A stretch of DNA of 64,000 nucleotides from Certhia americana (taxonomy: Eukaryota > Chordata > Aves > Passeriformes > Certhiidae): positions 69,450,170-69,514,169 of the forward strand of contig CM031857.1 in the NCBI GenBank assembly GCA_018697195.1. Reading direction: 5' to 3'. The notes beneath the pieces were generated by a model. That model had not been told where the DNA came from and did no database searches. It saw only the letters and a program-made list of their open reading frames with translations. The translations under genes were made by a program, and so were the position numbers. The first letter of the stretch is position 1. Each line of letters opens with the position of its first letter. This document shows positions 1-11,547 of this stretch, one piece after another.

Positions 1-838
1 AAATGTACAAACAATAGTTGTAGGTCAGGTTTTCCTGTACACAGAATGTATCTGGTCTTTAGAGGATTTAATACTGCAAATAAATGAGTTGCTGTGAATG
101 GAACTGCAATGTAAATGATTAATTTTCAATATATTTCAGTTTAAAATGCTGTCTCAGTTAAGTAACTGCCTGCAACTCTGACATTATCTCTCCAGCTGTC
201 TCTTCATATGAGACCATTGCTCAGGTCAGACTGTATTAGTTTCTAAACACTGTATAACTTCACAAATATTTCAGTTTATCATTTGAGCTTACCTGGTTCC
301 TTGATACACATTTTAAAAACACATGATAAGCCTTAGACACCATTTTGTAAAGGCTAGGGAAGTTAATAGTGGGGTTTAAATGTAATTTTTAGGTAGGAGA
401 TACTAAACATGAAATTTGACAACATATTTCTGTGCAGTTGCTCACTGGACATATTGAACTTGGTACATATTAAAATGAACATAAGACATCTGTGAACACA
501 CTGGACTTTTAGGAAGGGGTAAGTTTTTTGCTAACTATATTTCTTTCCTGACACAAAGATGTGATGAAAAAATTTAAGAAGAATGACTGGCAAAAGGTTT
601 AACTAATACCTAGAGGGGCTGCTGATATGCCTCTCTACAGCAATCAGAGAGTTGGACATGTAATCAGGGAATGGTAAATTTGCACACACTGTCTTCGTGC
701 ACTGGAAAAGCCTTACAGTCTTGTAAAAACATATCTTTTTTTCCAATTCATAGCCTATACTAAAAAAAAATTCTAATAAGACTCAAAGAATTGAGTCTTT
801 ACATTTTGATTAAATAACCCTTTTAAATACTTTTTCAG

Positions 839-859
839 AAAAAAAAAAAAAAAAAAAAA
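839..859 (+). repeat. Poly-A tract (A21)
   Basis: An uninterrupted run of 21 A. No retroposed gene copy or LINE is recognisable upstream, so it is treated as simple low-complexity sequence. Confidence 0.9.
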
Positions 860-2132
860 GACTAGGCTGCTCTGTACATTACATTGTTCTGGAATATTTT
901 CTATTGTTTAAGAGTCTTAAAGTAGTACTTTTCTTCCAGTGCTAGCACAAAAAATGAGTGTAAAAACAGAGTGATAGTGAAAGCTATCTCTAAGTATTAA
1001 TTAAAAAAAAAAAAAAGAAAGAAAAAAGGTACTGTATTCTTAAATTTGTATTCTGTCAAAATCCCCTTTTAACAAACAGCATCTTTGCATAATTTTTTTT
1101 CCCAATCATTAAAATCATGATTATAGGAAGACATACTGAAGCTTGCGTTCAGTCATTTTATTTTCTGGAGTGCAGATGTATATGCACTTCAAAGAGGATT
1201 TAGCTATAACATTAATTTCTTATTTAACGGATCTTATTAACAGTAAGAGGCTATTGCTAAGAAAAAATAAATTAGCAAAATGTTCTTGAAAAAAAATTTC
1301 CTTGGGATGTCCATGGTGTGTTTTAAATCACACTCTCATTTTTATTGGGAGGCAGTACAACAGCAGTACGAAACAAAGGTGACAATTGATCTCCAACACT
1401 GATCTATAGTACTAGTTATCCATCAAGATGTCTCAGTGGAAGCACTGAGAGACTCCTCTTATGATTTCACTGATGAGATTCTGTATTCCATTTTCTTTGA
1501 AGTCAGTTTATTTCACTACTTGAATATCCCTGGTCCTCACCAAAACATTAGGCTGTCATTTGTCAAAGCTGTCCAAGTCTGGCAATATAAGAACCAGTTG
1601 ATAGCAAAATTTTGTCTCAGTGGAAGTTCATGTGAATTGCTACTGCATGTGTCAAAAATGCTTGCTATAAATATGAATATTATTCAAAATTTTATTCAAT
1701 ACTAATCCATAATTCTCCTCCAACTATCTTATAAGTTTCCAGGATACTGAACAGAGGGAATGATGGAACAGAATCTGACACAAAAATTAGGAGAGCACTT
1801 ATGAGGGGAAAACCTGTGACCTCTATTACACACCGGAACCTTTTATAAAAACAACACAAAAAAGGAAAAAGGTCAGCATGTCTCAAGTGCCTCCCACCTC
1901 TGATGTTATTGCTCCAAGACCGAGGTGAGTAGTCCATAACATTGAAGTCATTTCAAAAGATTTATAATGCATAATTAATTTACCATTAACAAGAAGAAAT
2001 CAATCAGAACTGACATTATGTGATATTACATTGGTTTGAAAATAGATTTGCTTACACTCTAGATCATTTGAGGACTCTGGGTACTCCCATAATGGTTTGT
2101 GACAAACTTCTCCATATGTGTCTACACTCCCA

Positions 2133-2180
2133 GAAGGACTGACTAAAACATTACAAACAAGTTTGTAAAAATAGTCCTTC
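2133..2180. repeat. Nested inverted repeat
   Basis: Outer arms GAAGGACT (2133-2140) and AGTCCTTC (2173-2180) enclose an inner perfect hairpin, TTACAAAC (2151-2158) and GTTTGTAA (2161-2168) with loop AA. Both arm pairs are perfect 8-mers. Either alone could be chance in AT-rich DNA; the nesting is what is notable. Confidence 0.6.
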
Positions 2181-2779
2181 AGAGGAGATGGTGACAACAG
2201 GACTAAACAGCAGTAAATGCCCCTTTGCAGTAGTGTGATTTACATCCTTACTATGAAAATATAATGGCCTTGTCAATACTCCCTACCCTTGGCAGATACC
2301 AGTCCATGCTGTTGTCAGAATCACATTTTGACATGGTCTAGGAAAGTAACAGGGTAGTCAAAATCACACCGTGAATCAAGTTGATAATTAAATAGTGAGG
2401 TCCTGGCTTGGATTGTGTCAGGCTGTGGCTTACTTTACTAGTAAATTCTTAAAAATGCCTAAAATACTTCCAGGTCACTGTGGGTACCCTAAGGAAGAGA
2501 AAAAAAAAAAAAAAAAAATTAGTATTATCAAAATAACATACATCATCTGGTATTTTGTAGCAGTATGATTTTCTCAGAGATTTAGTGATCTCTTCATATT
2601 CAATGCTACCATATAGCTTTCTCTGTAAGGTTGTTCAAACCTTTTTTCAAGTGGTTTTAGTTTTCAGCATCCACAGATACCATAGCAAGCACAGCTCCAT
2701 ATTGAATGAAAAAATCCTGTCTGTTGTCTGTTTTGAACCAGTGACCAGTCTCTGTATCATCTGGTTCACTCTGCCCCTG

Positions 2780-3045
2780 GGGCTAGAGAATTGAACAAGT
2801 TCTAGCGAATTTTCCCTGTGACACTGTGCAGCTCTCTTGGGGTGGACCTGATTTCAGCAGCAGGGTGGCAGTTGAGCAAATGATCAGGAAGAGAGCTGGA
2901 AGAGACCCTGAGAGAGCCTGCAGGGAGAACAGAGGGGATCCCAGGCCCACATGTGGTACCCTTGCGCTGACATACCTGTGTCTGTCAGCCCTAAGGGACA
3001 GAGGAGTCAAGTCTCTCCTGAACATTGAACTTACCTGTGACTAAG
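2780..3045. other. GC-richer patch of unknown origin
   Basis: Base composition shifts clearly towards G+C compared with both flanks. Short open frames run through it on both strands (2826-3044 plus; 2783-3025 minus). Neither translation shows a domain I recognise. Such patches in AT-rich avian DNA are often degraded LTR or LINE fragments, but I cannot name a family, and I see no convincing splice-site pair that would make it an exon. Confidence 0.3.
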
Positions 3046-4604
3046 TGATATCTGAGCATTGTAGCAATCACACTACCAATTTAGTCCAAAACTGTGACAG
3101 GGACATAGGATTTAGACTCCCTTTTATATTCCAGTGAGTCTGTCTTCCATGCTGAACTATTATTAGACTAATGCTGGTTTTACTTATATGAAACCATTAT
3201 AGTTCATAGATCATTCTTTATGACTTCTTTATACTTCTTCCATCTCTACCTTATTTTGAGAAATACTCATGGTTCATCATGGAAGTACACAATGGTTTAC
3301 TTTCTGTTCTTTTACTAATAATCATATATTTTTGTTATTTCTTTTTTTAATTGGGTCAGTAATTCACAAAATTACCTGTCACAGCACTACAAGAAGCTTA
3401 CTTCCACCAAGCTCAGAGACAAATATTTATAAGATTGAGATTTATTTTTTGTAGGTGTTTATTTTATGCCTATTTATGCATTTATTCATTCATGTTTTAC
3501 ATTATATCTCTGTGGAAACCTATTAATATCTGAGTGAACTTTATCACTTTTTTCTCCACTTCCTTTTCGATCAACATAAAGAGGAAAGCTCTATTATTCT
3601 ATTACACAGAGATAATACTCCTGTAAACAAGAGGAAATCAACAACTGCAAAACAAGGACAGGTGGCAAATTCTAGGTTACATTCTGGAAATATTGTTTTA
3701 CATTCTAAAATTAAGTATGTTTTCAGGCTTTAAAATATGTAGCAATGAGTTGAAAAGTTAAGTTTTGTGGCCACTGTCATTACACAAATGTAGGTAGATC
3801 TGGCTCCTCAATGTAAGCTAGGGAATGATCTTCACCACAAAATGAATAGTCATTAATGTTCTGATGCTCTGGATTACTTTCACTAATATGTCAGAACATA
3901 GCCAAGGTCATGCTTAATAACCAGATTGATGAGGCAGTAATGTAAACAAGAGGTGTTCTTTTGTATAACCAGAAATCTGGAGCAATCAATATACTAGAGG
4001 CAGGCAAGAATTAGTAATTAATTATCACAGATTTGGAAGGGATTAGAAATGAAGGAGAATAAGATTACCCAATTATTTGACACATTTTTAATGGCTGGAT
4101 TGTAGGTTGAAATATAACTGAATCAATGGTGACCACAATTTGATTTATATTTGTACAGTAAAGAAGGGTTTTGAAAAATCACCTTCTTTACTTAAATTAA
4201 AATTTTCTGTATTATAACCTATATGTTTTATTAAAAATCTCCCCTATTTATTTCATAGATGATTCCTTTTCACAGTTGCTGATTAAACTAGAAAATTCCT
4301 TGTTACAATCAAGTTGTTGTTACAATCAACTTTAACCAATTGTTGAGTTTACATTATATCTGCTATCAATCACATCATATCATTGTTACTAAAAGGTCTT
4401 CTTCTTTGTATAACACAATAAGAACAAGTGGCACTTTAAGAATAAAGCTGGAAATAATGGTCTTTCTCAGGGAAGCTTAAAGTCTAAATGAGATGGAAAA
4501 CACAATAAGAAGTGGCAGCATGGAGGGGATGAATAAACAAAATGGAAGGAAGAAAACTGAAGGGGGGAAACTGTCCTTGGGAATGTTACCTAGAAACATA
4601 GAAG

Positions 4605-4608
<4 letters not shown>

Positions 4609-4656
<48 letters not shown>

Positions 4657-4684
4657 TAAGTATACATATATATATATATACACA
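4609..4684. repeat. Compound (TA)n/(CA)n microsatellite
   Basis: About 35 bases of alternating TA, then a CACACA stretch, then more TA-rich and TACA sequence. Repetitive Tyr/Ile/Val open frames on both strands here come from the repeat and are not genes. Confidence 0.95.
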
Positions 4685-4749
4685 TATGCATAAGTATACA
4701 TAAGTACAAGGTCCTCTGCCTGAGCCAAAGCAATATTCAGTATCAATAA

Positions 4750-5160
4750 GGACTGGGAGGTAAATGGATTGAGAGCAGCCTTGCCAAGAAGGACTTGGGG
4801 ATGCTAGTGGATGAAAAGCTGGATGTGACCAATCAGTGCACACTCATTTCCCACAAAGCCAGCCATATCCTGGACTTCAAAAGAAGTGTGGCCAGTAGAC
4901 CCAAGGATGTGATTCTCACCTTCTACTCCACTCTTAGACTACACCTTCAATACTGCATCCAGTTCTGGGGCTTCCAACACAGGAAAGAATTATGTTAGAG
5001 GTTGGTCATGGAGAAGATCAAAGGCCTGGAACACCTCTCCTGTGAAGAAAGGCTTCGAGAACAGGGTCTGTTCTCGATAAAGATAAAGCTCTCAGAAGAC
5101 CTTACTGTGGTCTTTCAATACTTAGAGAGGTCTTGTAAAAAAGATAGAGGGAGAATTTGC
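4750..5160 (+). mobile_element. CR1 LINE fragment, end of ORF2 (reverse transcriptase C-terminal part)
   Basis: Translation of the plus strand gives the conserved C-terminal block of CR1 ORF2. MLVDEKLD is followed by a Cys-containing stretch and by KRSVASR, then by YCIQFWG, and after a frame break by KGLEHLSCEERLRE and LFS. The order and spacing match the avian CR1 reverse-transcriptase tail. The reading frame is broken: a stop falls at about 4996-4998 and the match resumes at about 5002-5010. The copy lacks the 5' part of the element, as is usual for CR1, and also lacks a recognisable 3' untranslated region, losing similarity after about 5160. It is an inactive relic. Two further perfect inverted repeats lie just past its end, and one lies inside it at 5055-5077. 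Confidence 0.88.
5055..5077. repeat. Perfect 10-bp hairpin inside CR1
   Basis: Arms TCGAGAACAG (5055-5064) and CTGTTCTCGA (5068-5077) pair perfectly around loop GGT. It lies over the CR1 ORF2 codons for LREQGLFS. The usual CR1 coding sequence at this place is only weakly self-complementary, so the perfect pairing appears to have arisen in this copy. Confidence 0.85.
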
Positions 5161-5163
5161 ACC

Positions 5164-5189
5164 AATAATGGAATCATTATTCCATTATT
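5164..5189. repeat. Perfect 11-bp hairpin
   Basis: Arms AATAATGGAAT (5164-5174) and ATTCCATTATT (5179-5189) with loop CATT. It sits immediately after the recognisable part of the CR1 fragment. Confidence 0.9.
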
Positions 5190-5191
5190 CC

Positions 5192-5210
5192 ATCAGAATG
5201 ACATTCTGAT
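5192..5210. repeat. Perfect 9-bp hairpin with 1-base spacer
   Basis: Arms ATCAGAATG (5192-5200) and CATTCTGAT (5202-5210) around a single A. It begins two bases after the preceding hairpin ends. Confidence 0.9.
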
Positions 5211-5214
5211 TTTC

Positions 5215-8015
5215 CACCTTCTTCACTGGCATCATCTTTGCAATATTATGAAATACATAGATGAAATAATGCTTCCTATATTGCATTGACAATACAAAAT
5301 GTCTTTGAAAGATCTAAATCTCATTCATTAAAACACAGACTCAGGAATCATTAGTATATTCACGAGTTCTCTGGATGACAGGAGTGAAATTAATTTCAAG
5401 CTGGGGACATTTAAATTTAGGTGTCTGTTTCCATTATCATCAGTGGAGATCAATGGAGCCCACAGAACAAATGTCATGTGAGGGTCAAGTCAGTCGTCTA
5501 TCCAGACATAACTCATAATACCTTTTGAGACGCACCAGGATATGTTAGAGATCCACACAGAGATGGTAGATATGACACTCAGGAGACCAATATCACTTTT
5601 GAATGGCAGCTGGAGGACAGCCAGTATTTTCTATGGTATCACTCATCTTCCTGGACAACTCTGTTGAGACATTTGAACAGAGTCCAGTCTATCTGTTAAA
5701 TGTCTTCATGGAAGGCCAGGGAAGAATTATAGTTGGCAAAGCTGAGCTTCAAAATTAATTTAGTGGTTCATTTGCAGTTTATAGGCAATTCTCTAAATGA
5801 AAAGTTTTTACTGATCAGCATGACTGGACATCAGAAACGCATAAAACATAACAGAGAAATAAAGAAAAATTTAGAATCGCAAAAAAAATCTTACTTGAAC
5901 AGAAGAAACCTTGTACTATTTTTACTGGTTTCACATCTTCTAAAGTCCAAGATCTTTCATTCCTACTTGACTAGAATAATGTAGAACGAAGTGTATAAAT
6001 ATGGTGATATAGCACTATGATGCAAAGATAGTGTACCAAAATTAGATACCAAATGCTTTCAAAAATACCGCCAAATCCAAATGTCTGTTCATGCAAGCAT
6101 TCTTTAGAGACATAAATCAATCTTAGACTTGTTAAAAAGTTTTTATCGCTGAAGTAGTTTAACATTTGGGCACTCCACTTAAAAAAACAGAAAATTCAAT
6201 ATTTTAGTTTTTAATACTAAAATAGTAGTAGATGATAAATTTCTGGAATTCCATATATATTTTACAACATTAGTGAAGCAGTGATATTTAGTTTCTTATC
6301 TACAGTTTTATTTTTCTCATCATAGTTGCTGGACAAATATACCACAAGGAACAAGTATAATTTGTTATGGAGATGATGTATCAGCAATTTTATAGAACTT
6401 GTTCATTTTTTATGATAACACAAAAATGAAGATCACATTTCTGACTACAGATTTGACAAAAATATAGTTAGGTATGTATAAAAGATTTATTGTTCATCTG
6501 TTGGTTGTATATTTTACCAAAATGTGTTTCTCATTGCATTGAAACAAAATGAGTCCATCTGATTTCTAATTTATTGTCAATAGCTATTATTAAAATGAAG
6601 GCCATCTTTCAATACATTGTTAGTTATTACCCTTAAAATATTTAGTTTTAATTTTTTTTTTTCTGAGTATTTAACTACTTACACTTATTTTTCTTTGAAG
6701 TAATTCCTGTATGAAGGTTTGGGTAAAGAACTCTCCAAGAATTACTCTCAGATTACTGCAATCTGAACATGACTGCACCTGTTTCCTCTGTCCTACACAA
6801 TTATTCAGCATGTTCTGAAAGCTCCTCACCTTAAGACAACTCTCTAAAATAATTTTCTTTAGATTACAGTTTTCAAAAAAGTATTAAACTTGTTGTATTC
6901 ATGATGCAGTTCTATTTCTATAAGATCATGCTACCAATTAAATTCTTCATTGCTTTTCATATTCTTCCTTTGGAAGCCAACTTCATATCCTAACTTTTTA
7001 ATCAATTCCGTTACTGAGTCACTCTGAATCTCAGTCATTCCTTAATTAACAGTTGCTTATCTTTTATGTCTGCTTATGTTACGCATTAATTTCTTAGGAT
7101 TTGATCCTGGACCCATTTTTTAAGGTTTATGGCATGCTTACCATATTAAGAAGTTTTTCTGGTGTGTGTTCTAATTTTGTGTCAAAGTTTTCAAGTCATG
7201 GAAAAACTCTTTACTTTGAGAAGTATACTAACTTTTTAAGACAGAGATTTCCATATTCCATTTTGTTGACTTTCATGGAAGACAAGGAAAACCAAGTAAT
7301 AGTTAAGACTAATGAAAGGCCTCATATTTTTTCAGAGATACTTAAAGATAAACTGTAGGTCAGAATTAAATCATATTATAGGGTCTTCTATTTTTTAAAG
7401 TTTTGGATTGAAGCTATTGCAAGCATGATAATTGAACTACAGTTTGGGAATTCATGTTGTGACAAACAAAGTAGCTGTTTTTATAACTATTTCTAGTTAT
7501 AAATTGGACAACTGCAGCTATTTGAACTGGCAGAACTAGGATTTCTGAAAGGCCTACTGCAGAAATTGTTAGAAATGTCACTTCAGTTGCTTTCAACTTC
7601 TAATTTACTCATTACAGGAGAAATGAAAGTGAACAAAGTATCTGCAGACAGAGAAGTTTTACCACTTTCAAGGAATGAAGAAAAAAGTTAAAAATGTCAT
7701 CTGTCTGAAGGTATGTTCAGAGATGATAGCTTGACTACTGAGATCCAGTACTGTCTGTAGATGTCTCTGTAGATTGGCAGACTTATTCAATATGCTACTT
7801 TTTATTTACTTCACTGACACTGGATTCTGTACTTAGGTGCTGGGACAATTACAGGTCTCTTAGGACAGACAATGGGCTTTTGTTCTGTTCATAAAGGCAG
7901 ATTTACTTTCTTCTTAGCCTTTAGAAACATACACATTAACTTAATTTTTATTAAATTACTGTTTTCAGATAAATCTTGGTGGCTGGATCTCCTCATCTTA
8001 GGATAAAGGGAGAAG
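5215..8015. other. AT-rich non-coding sequence
   Basis: No gene is seen. The part at about 5330-5730 is less AT-rich and less simple than its surroundings and could be an old repeat that I cannot classify. The remainder is ordinary AT-rich sequence with short chance open frames. Confidence 0.5.
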
Positions 8016-8019
8016 AGAA

Positions 8020-8041
8020 CATCTTACATAGATGTAAGATG
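8020..8041. repeat. Perfect 10-bp hairpin, first of a cluster
   Basis: Arms CATCTTACAT (8020-8029) and ATGTAAGATG (8032-8041) with loop AG. Its last base is the first base of the next hairpin. Confidence 0.9.
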
Positions 8042-8059
8042 ATAGAACATAGTTCTATC
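8041..8059. repeat. Perfect 8-bp hairpin, second of a cluster
   Basis: Arms GATAGAAC (8041-8048) and GTTCTATC (8052-8059) with loop ATA. The right arm can alternatively pair with GATAGAAC at 8067-8074, which belongs to the third hairpin. Confidence 0.9.
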
Positions 8060-8062
8060 TTC

Positions 8063-8088
8063 TAACGATAGAACTTTTTCTATCGTTA
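8063..8088. repeat. Perfect 11-bp hairpin, third of a cluster
   Basis: Arms TAACGATAGAA (8063-8073) and TTCTATCGTTA (8078-8088) with loop CTTT. The GATAGAA/TTCTATC core is shared with the second hairpin. A weaker fourth inverted repeat follows at 8092-8108, with seven of eight pairs. Confidence 0.9.
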
Positions 8089-9180
8089 TCTACAGAAAAA
8101 TTCTCTGTCCTGAAATAGCTGTGCAGACTGTCAGTAGAGAAGTTTCCATTAACATCCAGGGTATATTAAAATCACAGTACAAATATAATTGATGTCTCTT
8201 GAAATTATTCATTTCAGTTAAAATAATATCAAATTTTTATTTTCATGTCTAGTCCTTAAACATAGCTTGGGGGAATTTCCTGCTGATGACATCAGAAAAT
8301 TTATTTTGAAGATTATAAATAACTAATAGCTACAATAATAAAGTTAATTTTATATTTTATATATAAAATTTATTACAAAATTAATTAAACATAATTTTAA
8401 ATAATAAAATAGGTCTTATAGTTAATTTTCTTTAGATTGTGGAGATTAGTACAAAAATTCTTCATCTTTTGCTTTCTGAGAATAAAATAGAAGACACCAA
8501 ATTGTAATTTTTTTTCCTTAAATCTAAATGAACTGATCTAACTTGATGCAACCATATCAGTCTTAATATCTTTGATACACTGGAGGTGTACATTATTTGT
8601 CTAATTTTCACTGTCTACACATATATAGTATTATAATACAATGACCTGTCTCTAGCAGAAACTACTGTAGTGATTTATTAGGAAACCAACAATTACACAA
8701 TAAGGTAGACAAAGGAAAGGCTATAAAAGGGAAGAATAAATCTTTTTTCTAACCAAATACATATGCTTTGAAAAGCAAGATGTAAGATTCTTATACGTGT
8801 CTTCTGGGGAAATAATTTAATTTAATTATCTAGTCTCTTAGCCTTGAAATTCAAATTATTCATTATGCACCTGATAAAAAGAAAGACAAACATGACAGCA
8901 AAGCAAACAATTACTTTAGTTCATAGTGCCAAGTAAATAATAGTAGAATGCAATGCACAACTGTTGTAATATCAAACAGCTGGCTATTTAAGCTAAAAGA
9001 CAACTGGAGAGAGTTCTGCACTGCAGTATACACATTATGTTCAGATGGGACTGTGATTCAAAATATTATCAGACTGTCTTCATAGCAACAGGACTGGTTA
9101 AAATTAATAAAAATTTTATTAAAAGTAAAAGAAAACATTCCTTGATGTTTTATTTCTAAAATGGAATACCTAAGCTATTG

Positions 9181-9203
9181 AAAAAAAAAAAAAAAAAAAA
9201 AAA
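9181..9203 (+). repeat. Poly-A tract (A23)
   Basis: Uninterrupted run of A. No LINE or processed gene copy is recognisable upstream. Confidence 0.9.
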
Positions 9204-9651
9204 GTATTGTTAAAATTAAAAAAGAAATAGACCAGAAACCATGCTGTAGACAGTTGATGCAAGGTGTTGTAAGTCCATTTACTTCATCAAGAAAATTGTT
9301 GTATTGAACAAGCAAAAAAAAGATGATCTGGGAGAAGAAAAAAGGCAATAAAATTCTTTATTTGTCCAAAATGTAACAAGTGAATGCAGCAATAAATGAC
9401 AAACATACACATGCATTTTAATTACCTATTATTGAATTTTCACTATGGAGTTGTGAAATATGGAGGTATTGCATCTTAATTAGAGGGTAGGACAGATGGT
9501 GAAAGCTTAGTCTGTGTTAAAATAACCTCAGGTGCCATCTGACTGTGCACTTCAAGAAACATTTCATAATAACAGAACTAATTGTCCAGCAAAAATACAA
9601 AATATGTTCTATGTAAATATTTAATACAAAAAGTCATTGAAATAATGTGGC

Positions 9652-9674
9652 TTTTTTTTTTTTTTTTTTTTTTT
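9652..9674 (+). repeat. Poly-T tract (T23)
   Basis: Uninterrupted run of T about 450 bp after the A23 tract, so the two tracts form an inverted pair. The sequence between them is not recognised as an element. Confidence 0.9.
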
Positions 9675-10876
9675 GTCCTTTTAATTTCATATTGGCTGAT
9701 AATTTTGTTAAATCTTTTGCATATGGACTAGATAAGCTCATTGGATTCTTGAGTTTAAAGAAACAAGACAGAAATTTATTTTGTGTCTGAAAGAAATTTC
9801 AGCTCCATTACATACATGTACATTAGCCAAAAAAATTTCAATACTTTAAATTCTTTATGACTATAATGCTGTACTGGAGCAACACAAAGAAATGAGCATC
9901 TCCTAATCTGAGCCTCCTCTATGACAAAAAGTTGAATATTTTTTCTCCTCTCACCTACCATTTCCTAGGATACAGAGTCAACAAAGGTATGGGAAAAACA
10001 TAACAACAGGAAATGGTAACCCAAAAATAATTATCTATGGCCCAATTTATTTATGACCCTGTTTGAATTTTTTTTGTGGCACACTGAAGCCTTGACTTGC
10101 TTCCTCTGTATATTTGAGATAGCAAATTCCATGTTTTCTGCCTGGAAGAGTCCATTATGTTAATGTAGTATAACCTCTTCAAAGCAAAGACATAAGCCAT
10201 CTATAAGAATGTAAAAGGAACAGTGTCAAGCTCTATTGCAAAAGTGTGCATTCCTACGTAGAATTTATGACTTTGCACAAAAATAGTTTTTCCTTGAATG
10301 TATATGCATAGACTTATTCAGTGTCAGGGCTAGTAATGGTTCTCTCTCCTAATCAGGAAATTGGTGAATGAACCTACTGAAGAACGGACTTTGGAAAAAA
10401 CACTACCAAGACCACCACAGCAGAAAACCTTCCTCTGGTCCATTGAGATACTAAGTATAAAGTGTGGTATAACTCCATCAAGTGTGAGACAGAGAAATGC
10501 TATCTAGCTCCTGTATCTCAGTGAAATTATTAACCATGTCACAGCAGTTGTGAAGGGGATATCTAAACAGCATTGTTATCCTACTGTAATGGGTTCCTGT
10601 CAGAAGAAAATTTTTATATATGGGCTAGAAGGGGCTGCAAAGCATTTTCATAACCTGTCCAGATGACAGGAAGATACACTATGATATTTACCACCTCATC
10701 TATACAGAACTTGGGTTTAGATAAGTTTCACCATGTTTCAAAAGTATTTTCGTATTATTTCCATATTTTTACACTGCTATATTTTAACATTTGATTTTTT
10801 TTTTATCTTGGGAAAGTAATTATAATAATTCATAAGAAAAGTCATATGAGGGTTTTTATGTGCTTATGTGCTTACT

Positions 10877-10905
10877 TCCTATCCAAGATATTCTATGATT
10901 CTATA
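10877..10905 (+). mobile_element. Possible CR1 3' terminus remnant
   Basis: The sequence reads CCTATCCAAG followed by a degenerate ATTCTATGATTCTAT end, resembling the last ~30 bp of a plus-strand CR1. Nothing upstream matches, so this is either a severely truncated insertion or chance. Confidence 0.35.
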
Positions 10906-11485
10906 GTAGCTGAACCATACACTAATGCAAGTATTTAAATAACAGCTGTGGTCTGAATTGCTTCAGCAAAATACTGTCTGGTGTATTCTTCAATAAATTT
11001 GGTCTAGGCTTCAATTATTTGAATGGTTTGCAAACATTCTACAATGAATCGTTCCTCCTGTGGAGGCCAAACCCCCAGGTGAACAGCAAAAAATTAAAAG
11101 TATATAAAAAAGAAGAAGTTAACAATGGTCTATCAGTAGTGATTAAGCTTGCAAGTCAATAAATCTCTCATTTTCTTTGTTGAGCAGGCAAAAGTTATTT
11201 TAGCATTTTCTGCACGTTGAGCATATGCTGCTGCTTTTGGAAGGTTTGTACTGATTTCGCTAACTGACAAACAACATTTTTCAAATACACTTCTGAGGGC
11301 AATATTCTCCACTTTATTTCCTAAGGAAAATGGGTTCGCAAATATAAGTTCAGAACAGCAAAATTAGTATAACAGCATTTATCATCAAGCAGTTAGAATA
11401 TATTCAAATACGCATATTTACTAATATACATTTACCATAAGAGGAATAGAAAAAAAGCTTTTACTAATTACTTGCCCCACTGCTA

Positions 11486-11547
11486 GTTTTTTTTTGGTTT
11501 TGTTTTTGTTTTTTTTTGTTTGTTTGTTTGTTTGGTTTTTTTTTTAT
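11486..11547 (+). repeat. T/G-rich low-complexity tract with (GTTT)n
   Basis: T-runs broken by GG and G, including about five GTTT units. Similar asymmetric T/G or A/C tracts recur through the window. Confidence 0.85.

Larger units (their letters stand above)
1..4600. other. AT-rich non-coding sequence, no gene seen
   Basis: This stretch has no recognisable exon, RNA gene or classified transposon. Visible structure is limited to poly-A tracts (839-859 and 2500-2518), an A-rich run near 1003-1027, a GC-richer patch at about 2780-3045, a nested inverted repeat at 2133-2180 and a close direct repeat of TTGTTACAATCAA at 4300-4312 and 4317-4329. Open frames are under 90 codons and overlap on both strands, as expected by chance. 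Confidence 0.6.

Noticed and set aside
4477..4843. Overlapping open frames with Tyr-Ile-Tyr-Ile runs
   Set aside because: They are caused by the TA/CA microsatellite at 4609-4684.
4795..5289. Two plus-strand open frames with reverse-transcriptase similarity as host genes
   Set aside because: They are broken parts of a CR1 ORF2 relic separated by a stop and frame change.
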